A stretch of 64,000 nucleotides of DNA from Eretmocerus hayati (Eukaryota; Arthropoda; Insecta; Hymenoptera; Aphelinidae), in assembly GCA_029851415.1 (NCBI GenBank), contig CM056742.1, forward strand, positions 191,499,344 to 191,563,343. The letters run 5' to 3'. Each line of letters begins with the position of its first letter. The first letter of the stretch is position 1. Of this stretch, positions 53,501 through 64,000 are shown piece by piece. The notes below the pieces were generated by a model that had not been told where the DNA came from, did not search any database, and saw only the letters and a list, made by a program, of their open reading frames with translations. A program made the translations under genes and the position numbers.

Positions 53501-56500
53501 ATCCGTGAAACAAGTTTTTCCTCGAATAACAATCGAAAAAATGCGAATTTTCAGTCGGTCTATTCTAAAGATATGAATATGTGCTTTTGATGTATTTTTG
53601 AACGTAGAAACAGAATCTGTGCTCATTTTCACCTTTGATCTTCAGGATTTTTTACCAGACTCAAAAAACCGACAAAACAAAAAACGGTCGTTTTCAGTCA
53701 CTTTTATGTTCTTCGGGTAGATGATATGTAAATGAGATGATCCATCTCCGGTTGTACTGTATCAAATTGAATGTTTCAGGTAGTCATTTTGAAGGAAATT
53801 GCACCCGCTATCGACTGAGAACTTTTTTGAGGACGTAGAAGGGAATGCATGCGCGGTAAATGCGAATCATTGCCTCAAATGTTTATTTAGAAGGGTACAT
53901 TTCAAATAAGAAACGCTCTAGGTGGGACAGCACTCAAACTTCACCTAGGTCCCCGACAATTTTTTCTAGCAATATCTCACCAAATGATCAGGATGTGTGT
54001 GTCGGGGGGGGGGGGCATGGGTGATCGGGGGAACTTGGGAAATAACGGACACCCTAATATATATTCATCAACTCCCCGAGTATTGGAAGGGGCTGACCCT
54101 CGTGTAATTTGTTTTCGTCAAGAAATCGAAATATCTATTGCATTGTCACGAAATATTATCAACTCGTGTCGTACGCGAGGTCGCAACTTATTTTTCAATT
54201 TGTGCCTTGTACCAGCTCTTATCATTGAAGCGCTTTGTATAACTCACTTCTATGCGTACGAGGTATGTACAGCTCTGTTGACAAATTCGACGCTTGGTAT
54301 GTAAAACTTCTTGAAATGTGGGAACGTTTGAAAACTCTAAATAGATGTAAAAAAGGAATAATTCTCGATCTTTCTGTCCGAAGAGTGAAGTATACCTGAT
54401 TTTACGAATAACTAATGTAATTTCTAGGAAATATCACGCGGGTGTAAACCAGGTTCATACATAGTGAAGCTTTGTCAATATATGCTTGAAACTACTTAGG
54501 AACTGAATTTTTCAACTAGAGTAAGAAGCACACTGTAGGTGAAACGAAGACCGGAGGAATTTTGTACGGTTTGACTTCGTTGGACCAATTTTTGTGACAT
54601 GGATTTTATCGACGAAGAAACAGGAGTCAGAATTTCGAATAACCCAAAAATCTTGCTCTAACTGATGCGGAAATTGAGTAATAGTATTGCTCCAAGTTTC
54701 TCACTCACTAATCTTTGAACAGAACAACAGTTTGGAAAAATTGCACGTGGCGTGAGGTGAAAATTAATAGGCGCAGTCACAGTTTATTTGCGGGATTTTC
54801 TACTGCTTGTAAGCATGTGGTAAGCAGGCGACGGACAGAGTGGACAGGCCGGCCCGGGAATTGAGGCTGGCCCTATTTGGGGAGCTTAAAAAGACAAAAG
54901 AAAAAAGCTTCTGCGATTTCCCGCCGTCTAATTAAGGTCTCTCTTTTCAAATTTTCGCAAACCTATTTTTTAGGCAGTTTGAAACTGTCTGTTTACTGTG
55001 CATGCGCAGAAATTTGAACCCTTGGAACCAATTTCATTGGGAAGCTAAGAAAATTACCTCCAAAATGACCACTTGGCAAAGTCAATTTCATCAATTTGAC
55101 TCGGAGTTACAGCCTACGAAAGATGAAGCTTCAGCTCGAGTGTGTCGATGAGAAAACGATATTTCGTGCCAGAGATCGTGCCCGGATTTTTCTACTGTTG
55201 TCGCGGTGGCTCTGATCCATCTCTTGGTGGTTATCGAGATTCGGTGGTCTTTCAAACGTTGTAGCTCCGAGCAAAATTGATGAAATTGACTTCGTCAAGT
55301 GGTCATTTTGAAGGAAATTTTCTTGAATTTCTAATGGAATTGGTTTGGTTCCAACAGTCCAGAGTCCAAATTCCTGCGCATGCGCAGTAAACAGACAGTT
55401 TCAAACTGCCTAAAAAATAGGTCTGCAAAAATTGGAAAAAACAGGCCTTAGAAAGCGGAAAAAGAAATTGGGGCCACTTTTTTCTGAAAGAACAAAATTT
55501 TACATCCAATATTTTCCATCCAATGTTAGATTTACAAATAAACAAATAAACAAATATGTGATTTTCAGAAATTGAAAAAAATAGGAACTGAGAAATTCAC
55601 TGTTTAGTGATTTTTACCCTTTTGCTCGTACAGGCCGCCCATAACCTCAAAATCAACTTTTCAATAATAATTCCGATAAGTTTTTTCAAGACCTTTTGAA
55701 TGCTGCAAACCGCATGTCTCTATCTGTGAGCAAACTCGACTTATTTGCATTTTAGTAGAGAAAAGCTCCTAGTATTTAAAGAAAATGTATTTTACTTCAT
55801 TTTCAAAAATTCTCGCCATGGGACCAAAAAAAATTTTCGGGACCCCATAGGTGGTGAAAAGTTCATATTTTGTACCGTAGAATCGAATAAAAATGTTAAC
55901 AAAAGGATCTGAGACATGACTCTTTTTCTTACGTCGCTTTCGCGTGGAACTACTCATCTGTGTCTCATCGTTGCGGAACCCAACTTCTTTACAAAATTTT
56001 CGTTTTTGTATAGGACTGTGCGTAAAGCAGTGCCCTACGTACGACGATTTTCGTTCGTCTTACGCCCAGACGATTGAAATACGTATCTTGACATTCGGGC
56101 GTGAAGTTATTTGCTTTACTCGATGATAATTCCGACCCTAGCCAGGGCTCGGATCAAAAACTGTCATTCGACAAGCAAAATCAAACTTCCCATCCTCGTA
56201 TCGAAGAATATTATTTATATCAGCACTCGCTTGTGAAAAATAACCGTCTTCCGCAACTGGTACATGAAGCTTTATTTAGGAGTGGAATGGATGGAGAAGT
56301 GGAAGGAGAGGATGAGTTTTTCAAAATCGTCAAAAGAAACTGAAAAGTGGATGTTTTTCTACGAAACTTCGTGAACAGAAACTGATTTTGGTTTTTCGTG
56401 AGGAACTTGAGCTTTTACTAATGGTATGTCAATCCCCTCGAGTTTCATGATTCATCTACCCACGTCATTTTGCAGGTCTTCAAAAAATCTATAAAAAAAT

Positions 56501-59500
56501 ATTCATGATATTTTTTGCTATGACCCGCCTTCTATGAGTAATTACGAGAAAACCTCGAAGATGCGAAGAAAACGTCAAGTCGCCAAATTCCTCCATAAGC
56601 AATACATGGGGAATGATCAATTTGACAACTACTCAAAAAAAGGAGCTGATCCGATTTCGCTCAAAATCAGGTTCTGCTCATGAAGTTTTGTAGAATAACA
56701 TCCTTTTTTCAGTTTCTTTTGACAATTTTGAAAAACTCATCCTCCTCAGAAGCGCAGCGTATGTATTGGTATTGATTCAACATCACTTTAAAATGATAAT
56801 TCAATTGGAGAACATGTAACGAGACACTTTGTTATTTTTGGACATTTGCCTCAGGGAATGTGCATTAAGCCACGCAGTCCACGCACCCACTTTCGGAGGG
56901 AGGGGTGTTGGTCTGGGCTACCAGCAGGTGGCCATGTCATGGAAAAATACGGAAAACGGTGAACCCGGGGAGGAGGAGGTGGGGTTGAAAATGTGAAATT
57001 AGGCTATATACGTGGTTTATCAACATCCCCCCCCCCTACAAATCTTTGTGTGATGCTGACTAGCAGATCTTTCTCTGAGCTCATAAGCATGCGAGCTTGC
57101 AGTAACTACTCATAGCTTATATATATATACTTTTCCTTGAACAATTTTTGACGAACTTCCAAGACCTATTACATGAAACCTCAGTAGTTTCCCAGTAGTT
57201 GTTTGTTCTCAGCGACAATGAGCCAGCTCCGAAGGAACACGATGAGAGAGCGTTTAAATATATACTAGTCAGCTACGTCAAGGAAGGAACCAGTTGATAA
57301 ATCGTAGCGCTTCAACAATCAGTATCAATAAATTATGCAAAGTCTAAATGGTTTTCTATGAGAATCAGTGTTGAGCATAGTTCAAGTTCTGGCTCGAGCA
57401 TGTGGCTGGGTCCGAAACAGTTTTTTTGCAAATTGTCTGGTATTCTGGAATTGCAGCTCTGTGAAGCCCAATTGGGCCAGATCTTCCATTAAATGACCAT
57501 CGCCAATGTCTCTAAAAAATTGTCCTCGCCCTGGGTGGCCACGATCCACCGCGGAGAGCCGCTTCCGAATTCCCAAACGGGTCTGTCCGCCTCTGGCTTG
57601 TTACTTAGTCAAAATAATAAAATTTCCACTCGCCACAAAATTGGACATTCAACCTCAGAGAGATGCAACTCGATGGGACAAATACACTAATAGCCATTAG
57701 AAAAGTTATGCATTCGAAAGTTGGAGACGTTTTTTATAATCACGGGTGTTCCTTGGGTTCAGTATTTTCGTTTTTTTATGGTTACCCTTGTTTATGAAAG
57801 CAGATGATGATCCCGTCGGTCACGGTTTCAACTTGATTTGGTCAGCAATAGGGGAGAGTGGGGCAAAATTGGACGGATTTTGCAGTGGGGCTCTGACGAT
57901 ACTTGGGGCTAGGCGCGCTATGGGACTTTGAAGTTCAACTTTTCAATAGATTGTCAAAAAATTTTCAGGACCCAAGGTCATGTCTTTCATACTTTTTCTT
58001 GTAGTTGAAAAACAAAAATCTGTCCAAATTCGCCCCGAGCTTGGGGGCACTTTTGACAAGTTTTGGGGGCAAATTTGGACAGCCTTCCAAAATTGAGGTA
58101 CACTGCACTACTTTTTACCTATTAGAGTCGCATTTACCCACCAAAACACGTGGTAATAACCCAGAACCAATGAGGGAAACCCGCCTGAGACTTTTACATC
58201 CTCCCATAGCCCGACCAAGCGAGCCATTTTTGTGTCATTCTTCAGCATTATTGAAATAGGCGCTTCATTGGTGCACTACCATCTTTAGCAATCAGCAATC
58301 GACTCGTGGCTTATTAGAGTCGACTTGCATTCGTTTTTCTACATATTGGAGGTGCCCATACTCGCTCTAATTCAACGATCCCGCTGATAGTGTGTAATAT
58401 TCACGGCAATGTCACCGAATGCGAGAGTGAAAATGCTTAAATCGATCTTTATCTTGGAACACTTCGAACTCGACTTCTTGCCTGCCTCCAATTCGACTCC
58501 TATGACCCGTCATTAGACATCGTAACTTCACTTTTTCACTCATTTTCAATCACCTAACTCACCCTCAACCTCCCGCGCTTCGAAAAACACGGACAGGCGA
58601 TCGGTCGACCGATTTTAGATAGGATTTAGCATTGTCCAAATTCGCCCCCACCAATTCGTCCAAAAATGCCCCCAGGCGTTTTTTTTTGCAGAATTGTGAT
58701 CATTTTGGCCCAAGTGAACCGATTTTGGCCCACGACGGCTCAAAATCTTCGTTTTGTGATGTAGTTCTTGACCCCCAAACGGCGATTAAGCTCGTCCACT
58801 TTTGCAGAAGCAGCGTGTAATCTTGCTTTTGGAAAATAAACCGCGTGAGGCCTTCAAAAAGCACACCTACGTCTGCGAAGACCCCCAGTATCGTTTCGGA
58901 AGGTCTAACCGCGATAAAAACCATTGTCTGTGATAGTATTGAAAATGTTTTTATGCGGCGGAAGCCTAGACTCGCCTCCAACCGAGCTATCTCACTTATC
59001 CAATTTTGCCCCACTCTCCCCTACCTAGGTAAATTATCAATCGGGTTTGAAGAGTCGAATTCCTCAGGGCATAAGGGTTTTATCCGTATATTATTGTTTG
59101 AAAATAATCAAATAAATGCAACGATCGAGCACGCCAGGACATGAATTAGAGAAAGGTTCAAGCCTCCGAATATTATATCGGCACCCAACTACCGCAACTC
59201 TGTATATATTCGGCCGCATGCAGTTGACGCTGGCCCTCGGCGACGCCAAGCCATCAAAGCTCGCTCAGGCTCGCTGCTGTAGCAGGGCGTTTACAATCCG
59301 TGCATTTGATGGCTTTGGGAAATTGAGGTGTAGTAACTGTAGTACTACACCCAAGTACACCGAAAAATCCTTCAATCTCTTCGTTGTAACCTGTTGTAGT
59401 TGGCTCTCGTTATTTTCGATGCAGTAATGCATTATCGCCTGCATATTATCTGCAATTTTTACAACTTCAAGCCAAGTTCATCAACGTGTGTGAATCGTGA

Positions 59501-62500
59501 TCATATATTTGACAGCCGATGAGCCCATAACTGGACGCGACCCCATGCTACGACAGCAAACTCCAGCAAACTCCAGTGACCGAGCACCATCATGTACATC
59601 ACCGGCTTCTCCACGCGTACGCATCATTGCTTCCTCGGATCATATAAGAGCTCTCTCGATCATGAACCATCGCTTTAGTTTATACGATGCCTTTGGCATG
59701 CACGTCGGTTATTCTTACCATCTCATGAACGTGCTTTTGTTGTTTTTGACAGATGACGATGCAGCCCTGCCGGCCGCCGACTTCCTCGAGACGCTCAGCT
59801 CCGACCTGGAGATACCAATGTTGCTCAGAGGCGAGGGTTCTCCCGGCTGCGGTGACGAGAGTCCCGACGACATCATCAGGTCGGCTCTCGAGGTTGACGA
59901 CGTTGATTTTGGCTTTATCCAGAACGGCCATCACTGTGCTCGAGACCCGGACATCGACGAGCTCCTTGATATCAGTTAGTTTCGCTTCTCTCTCATCTCC
60001 TCATCAATACCTCCACTCACATTCAATTATCTTCGTGATTATCCAGACAAGAGACTCGATCAGGTGCACACAAGAGTCAAGCCACGCCAAGGATCACCAC
60101 CATCGCCACTGAGTTCCATTCATTCTGATTCATCGAGTGGTTCAGAGTATCAGAGCGACACTTCGAGTAGCACTCCCAGTGAGCCTAAGGTCTTCACAAT
60201 TATTTCCTTTGAGGATATTTTTTAGTTTAAAATAGTCACTTCTCACTCATAATTGTCTGATGTAAAATTCAAATCAAATATTCTTTGGCTTACAAGTTGC
60301 AATCATGGAGTCATTACTCTGGATGCTCAAGATGAATCATGCAATCCAGCTGAAAATGATCCAAAAGAGGAGTTTATTCATTCTTATCAATTTCAAATAC
60401 TAGATTAATATTTGCCAACTTATCAAGCAAGTAATGGCTAATCTGTTTCTTGGCTTGTAGATGCTACATTCAAATATTGGTTTACTGTAATCAAATGACT
60501 AATGAAAATAGTGATGTATTTTCTTGTACAGGATGTAATTTTACTTTTTGCGTTTTCCTTTTTTCCAGAGTATTCTAGAAACACCCCCAATTTCACCTCC
60601 TTGCAATGAATCTCCATCAGTATCTCCAGAGCCAACTCGAAACAAGTCAATTATACCACAAGAAATGAAATTACTACCAATCAAATTTTCTGGTCTGACA
60701 AACTGCATTCCAGCAGATTCTTCATGCAAGAGAAACTTACCAAAGGGTATCTGCATTCAACCAAAACTACCTGAGGTGTCGTTGAAAGGTAAATCGATTG
60801 CATTAATTCTGTGCTCAAGTGTAAATGTATTATTTCGTTTGGTTTTGCACTTCCTCCAGTCAAATATTGATTTTTTGTAAATATTCTACCAGACATGCCA
60901 AAAAAAACCATTGTGCTGAGCGCTCAAGATTTTGCAGCTCTCACTCAAAAAGTCAAGCAACAGAGAAGCAATCTACCTCTGAATGTGCAAGCCTTGTCTG
61001 TTGGTGAACATGTGAAAATTCAAAATCAAATGAATTCACAGCGAGTCCAACAGATTAAGATATCTTCAAATCGCACTATACTTGCTCCCAACCAATTCAA
61101 GATCATCAGATCTTTTCCTGAAGTACAGACTCAGCCCGCTGCAACGGAAAAGACGCTGACCAACCACCTGCTTAGTAAGAGTACGGCAGAAGTTGTCTCT
61201 AATGCGATGGAAAAAGAAAAATTTCTAGGAAAAAGTTCATCTGCATCTCAATCCATTTCCGTAAAAAAAGAAATCGGAAATTGCTCCGCTTCAACTGTGA
61301 AAAATGAATTCCCAGATTTCATTGAATTCCATAGTCAGCATGGTGGTGAACTCAGAGCTCTCAAAAGGCAACAAAGAATGATAAAAAATAGGGAGTCAGC
61401 ATGTCTTTCAAGGAAAAGAAAAAAAGAATATGTTACTTCATTAGAAAATCAAATCATTGACTTGCAAGAACGCAACAAAAGATTAGAAGCTGTAAGTATA
61501 TTCCGATTTCTTGACACCATAACTTGGAAAATTCCATCGCTGACCAATTCATTTTGATTTTCTATCAAGGAAAACTTCGACTTGAAAGAACGCTTAGCTG
61601 CGTTGGAGGAGCCTCGAGTGAAAAAATTCCGTACTCAAAATTATGGAGTCAACAAAAAAAACACCGCGATTTTATTAGCAATGGTATTGATGTTTTCTCT
61701 CAATCTTCACAGTCTTAGGTGAGATTCACGCAAATTTTTGTTTCCTCGTATCTCAATCGAAAATATTCACCATAGAGAGTGTATTGATGTGATTAGCTTG
61801 TTTTATTTTCAATGTATTCTCGAAACGGTACTTCTTTGCGTTTCAGAGGTATTTTGGACGACACGCCAGCGTTACCGAGAGAAGATGAGCATGCGCTGCT
61901 TGGATCTCCACGAAGTCCTTTTGGACGTGGTCGGAGATTGCTTTGGTCCAATGCAGATGAATCAGACTCATCAAGCTCTCAACAAATTCTTGATGATCCG
62001 ACACCTAATGAAAGAGGTAACTTGACGAATGTAACTTTGGAGTTAACACTTAGATTGGTTGAAGGATTCCAACCAATCAGAAGTTGGGATAAAGGCCCAA
62101 TCAAAGTCTATTCAAAGGCCTCGACTCGCATGCTCAATGTTCAAGATAAGCTTCTTACTAAGCTTCCAAAAGAATCGGTCAAGAACTTGAAGAAGAAAAC
62201 TTCACAAGTCCATGATTCCTCTACACCAACGAATTTGAAAGAAGTTCAAGTGTTCTCATCATTGTTTGAAGAAAATTCTAAATTATTGAATGCTCTTGGT
62301 AGAAAAGAAGACACTTATTACGTGATTTGGTTCCAAGGAGGAAATTTACTCCTCCCAGCGCTAAGAAAGACGAATTCTAGTAAACCTAAAGTATCTCTGG
62401 TCTTGCCTGCAGTTCCTGGCAATGGTATGTTCCAACATTTTGCACTTCTCTTCTAACTGCGTTTCATTTCATGGTATCCCTTGTGTAGGCTCGTACTATT

Positions 62501-62793
62501 CTTCTAAAGCTGATCACTTGACAATGATCCAAATTGAGTGTGAGGTTACTAACACCCATCTACTCCACCTTCAAGAAGCATTAATACCGAAACATTTGAA
62601 GAATCGACAGCACTCTGAGGCTACATCATACAAGAGTTATGAAATGTCAAATACTACCACTTTCTCCCAACCTTACGTTCTCAAAAAGTTTGGTAAGAAT
62701 ATTTCCTGTTTTCAATATGCTTAGTCTTTCCAATGACTATTCACTTGATCTGTCTCAGGAGGAAAACGGTACCCTGTAAGAGGTGTGAGATGA
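50529..62793 (+). CDS. ATF6: ATF6, membrane-bound bZIP transcription factor of the unfolded protein response
   Basis: ER-anchored factor released by site-1/site-2 proteases (S1P, S2P) under ER stress. Exons: 50529-50679, 59753-59974, 60047-60189, 60569-60788, 60893-61491, 61570-61718, 61847-62424, 62489-62692 and 62759-62793. All are in frame, 766 aa. The N-terminus is acidic ([23 protein letters not shown] joining [15 protein letters not shown]), as expected of the activation domain, followed by a Ser/Pro-rich region and [16 protein letters not shown]. The basic region [16 protein letters not shown] lies at about 410-425, then the zipper. A membrane segment ([17 protein letters not shown]) lies at about 478-494. 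Lumenal S1P candidates are HALLG (510-514) and RRLL (524-527). The lumenal domain has [15 protein letters not shown]. Exon 1 is linked across a 9-kb intron by phase and acidic character, so it is less certain than the rest. Confidence 0.9.
50680..51718. other. ATF6 intron 1, first part
   Basis: GC-moderate intron start without recognised genes or clear repeats; candidate location for intronic enhancers, but nothing specific is visible. Confidence 0.4.
51719..51838. mobile_element. ~118-bp hairpin MITE (same family as 41864-41978)
   Basis: Near-perfect hairpin with a very short loop: ATGCTGGACGTCGGCGAAGC folds on CCGACGTCCAG, extending outward through GGAAAACTTTTT/AAAAAGTTTTCC to ATTACGTATC/GATACGTAAT. 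The family shares the order TACG-TCTCGTG-GGAAA-AAAACCA-CTGGACG with the copy in SDAD1 intron 3. Confidence 0.75.
51842..51939. mobile_element. Second ~98-bp hairpin element, adjacent
   Basis: TTTTACATGC faces GCATGTAAAA; AGTAGCGTAGAAACA faces TGTTTCTACGCTACT; TTTCCAGGC faces GCCTGGAAA. It lies 3 bp from the preceding hairpin, so the two may be one composite unit. Confidence 0.7.
51940..53152. repeat. ATF6 intron 1 segment with a ~300-bp foldback
   Basis: Arms at about 52583-52690 and 52783-52895: AGATTCGTCCCAAACTTTGG faces TCTCAAAGTTTTAGACGAATC, and CCATGGGCCTCCTGT faces ATAGGAGGCCCATGG. The end CCTCTCCTTGTAAG resembles the CCTCCCCTTGTAAG arm of the 38843-39400 foldback. The rest is AT-rich with no gene. 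Confidence 0.6.
53153..54064. mobile_element. TIR element with TTAGGGTGTCC ends (~0.9 kb)
   Basis: Inverted terminal arms of ~150 bp. TTAGGGTGTCCTTTATTTCC faces GGAAATAACGGACACCCTAA, and GGACCTAGGTG and GTGCTGTCCCACC face CACCTAGGTCC and GGTGGGACAGCAC. The flanks are TATATA on both sides. A G(12) run sits in the right arm at about 54005-54016. No transposase. Confidence 0.7.
54065..54935. other. ATF6 intron 1 segment, featureless
   Basis: AT-rich; an ORF at 53984-54304 overlaps the preceding element and is not recognised. Nothing else supported. Confidence 0.4.
54936..55449. mobile_element. Foldback (~0.5 kb)
   Basis: Arms at about 54936-55120 and 55258-55449: AGGCAGTTTGAAACTGTCTG faces CAGACAGTTTCAAACTGCCT, and AAAATGACCACTTGGCAAAG faces CGTCAAGTGGTCATTTTGAA in part. 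The word AAAATGACCACTTG recurs near 53417, inside the preceding TIR element, so the two share sequence. Confidence 0.75.
55450..56305. other. ATF6 intron 1 segment, no gene recognised
   Basis: AT-rich. Short frames (for example 56101-56343) run into the next inverted repeat and have no recognisable family. Confidence 0.4.
56306..56748. mobile_element. Foldback (~0.44 kb)
   Basis: GATGAGTTTTTCAAAATCGT faces ACAATTTTGAAAAACTCATC, followed by CAAAAGAAACTGAAAA facing TTTTTTCAGTTTCTTTTG. Arms of ~70-90 bp surround ~280 bp of AT-rich interior. Confidence 0.65.
56749..57848. other. ATF6 intron 1 segment, no gene recognised
   Basis: Mixed composition with a short C run near 57028. No gene or convincing repeat. 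Confidence 0.4.
57849..59023. mobile_element. TIR element with TAGGGGAGAGTGGGG ends (1.18 kb)
   Basis: The left end TAGGGGAGAGTGGGGCAAAA and right end TTTTGCCCCACTCTCCCCTA are perfect inverses, extending a few bases further into ATTGGA/TCCAAT. Sub-terminal copies of GTCCAAATTCGCCCC occur near 58021 and 58633, and its inverse GGGGGCAAATTTGGAC near 58066. No transposase recognised; superfamily unassigned. Confidence 0.7.
59024..59752. other. End of ATF6 intron 1
   Basis: Ends with the polypyrimidine-rich TTTGTTGTTTTTGACAG acceptor for exon 2. The ORF running through the boundary (59497-59979) is intron plus exon 2 read-through. An alternative ATF6 start inside this interval (for example the Met at 59725) cannot be excluded. 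Confidence 0.4.
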
Positions 62794-63975
62794 ATACTCA
62801 TAAAAGCTTTTCCAAGTTGGATCCTTTTCTGGAGCAGTCTAAGACATCATCTTTTTGAAAACAAGATGTTGAATCTTCACAACCCAGTTAGGCAGTACTT
62901 CACAACTGAGTCAGTGTAAGTAACTCAGAGGAACTAGAGATTCTTCCCACAGTAGCTGGAAAAATCGGTTGCTCTGCGCGTATGAAACAATGGATGACAG
63001 TAACATCCAATCATGTAAGAGAAAGGCTGTGGAACATTCAGACACATTCTCATGTGCTTAATCATGTTCATGTATGTATATACATAGTCTACCTGGGCTA
63101 TTACTTCTCAATTCCTCAAAAACTATTCAGAGCTGCATTATGCCTCTGTATGGGCTTGGTTAAGTGACAAATATTATAGTCCCCGAATCGTGAATTTGGC
63201 ACTTGGTACCTATTATCGACACCTTACAATGGCAAAAGTTCATGCCCAAATTATTCTATGAATTGATTGAATTATGCTAAGAATATACAAAGAATTCATT
63301 TGTTGAGCTAAATATTTTTTAGCTTCATGATATAATTTTCTTGATACTTTCACAATTTCCAACCAACTATGCCTCACAGAGCTTGTTGGTTGTACTTGAC
63401 TTACTATTCAGTTTTATTGGGCAAATCTTAACTCGATTAATTTTGACACAGAATGAAGAACCTCTACCATCTCAAAAGTTTTTGTGACAATCAAATCGTA
63501 TCACAGTTCATATCCAAAACTCTTTCAACAATGTGTGATGCTTGGAAGTGAGCTTACTACTGATAGCAAAGAACACACAGTGCATTCTCGAAAATTTTCA
63601 ACGTAGTTCGTTTCTCTGCATCATCTTCCACACATGAGGCCATCCCCAAAATCACAAAAAGACACTTGGAATTCTGGGGCTTCAATCAAAGAATTACAAA
63701 TATTGTTTTGATATATATGTATATATATTGCCACTATGGATTGTTGAATTATTTCACCTTTTGATGCACATGCTGCACATGTTAGAATCTGTGAAGGTTT
63801 TTGTAAAGATTTTTAAACCATAGATTATCGTTCCTGGAGTAATGCTTGTTAGAATAGTTCTTGTATTATAATATTGGTTTTATTATTTCAATATCATGTG
63901 CAATATAATCAAAATCTCTTAAAGAGTTGGACAATGAGCGAAACTTCCAATAAAGAAATTTGTGATGAGCTGAGA
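62794..63975 (+). other. ATF6 3' UTR
   Basis: AT-rich sequence after the ATF6 stop codon, without another gene. A canonical AATAAA lies at about 63950, followed by a GT/T-rich stretch at the window end. Confidence 0.6.
63950..63955 (+). terminator. ATF6 poly(A) signal AATAAA
   Basis: AATAAA in the context CTTCCAATAAAGAAA, about 1.15 kb after the stop codon, followed by a GT/T-rich element near 63975-63990. Confidence 0.6.
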
Positions 63976-64000
63976 TTGTTCAACATTTTTTGCTCTGTAA

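Overview
The window is animal nuclear DNA, almost certainly from an insect. The genes are split by GT..AG introns, and the protein set is typically metazoan: PAICS, PPAT, GTF3C6, SDAD1, ORC5 and ATF6. A BEL/Pao LTR retrotransposon is present, and introns and spacers are full of foldback DNA. A hymenopteran-like genome is my guess; the sequence alone does not settle the species. Exon models were built by hand from protein similarity remembered for each family plus splice signals, with reading phase checked across every junction.

Layout. (1) 1-4371, minus: the 5' part of PAICS, running off the left edge, with a 7-nt coding first exon. (2) 4372-26340: a 22-kb spacer with no recognisable cellular gene. 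It holds a ~317-bp tandem repeat split by a complete, young BEL/Pao element (6801-13972), a 1.07-kb foldback element, a MITE-like hairpin and a 0.94-kb TIR element. (3) 26341-29642, plus: PPAT, five exons. (4) 30550-31600, minus: GTF3C6, three exons, head-to-head with SDAD1. (5) 32318-49121, plus: SDAD1, nine exons over 16.8 kb. Its 8.6-kb intron 2 contains a complete single-exon ORC5 gene on the same strand, and introns 2, 3 and 7 carry large foldbacks. (6) 50529-62793, plus: ATF6, nine exons, with a 9-kb first intron also packed with foldback/TIR elements. Its 3' UTR and poly(A) signal fall just before the right edge.

Functional links. PPAT (step 1) and PAICS (steps 6 and 7) belong to the same de novo purine pathway and lie divergently, as the vertebrate pair does, but are pushed 22 kb apart by transposable elements. 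SDAD1 (60S ribosome biogenesis), GTF3C6 (Pol III initiation) and ORC5 (replication licensing) are growth-related housekeeping genes packed tightly together. ATF6 is the membrane-bound unfolded-protein-response transcription factor.

The most unusual property is the density of long inverted repeats. At least a dozen lie mostly inside transcribed introns. They include two copies of a foldback family built from many small TTCATGAA/TTCGTGAA-type palindromes, and a 1.8-kb three-way-junction foldback in SDAD1 intron 3.
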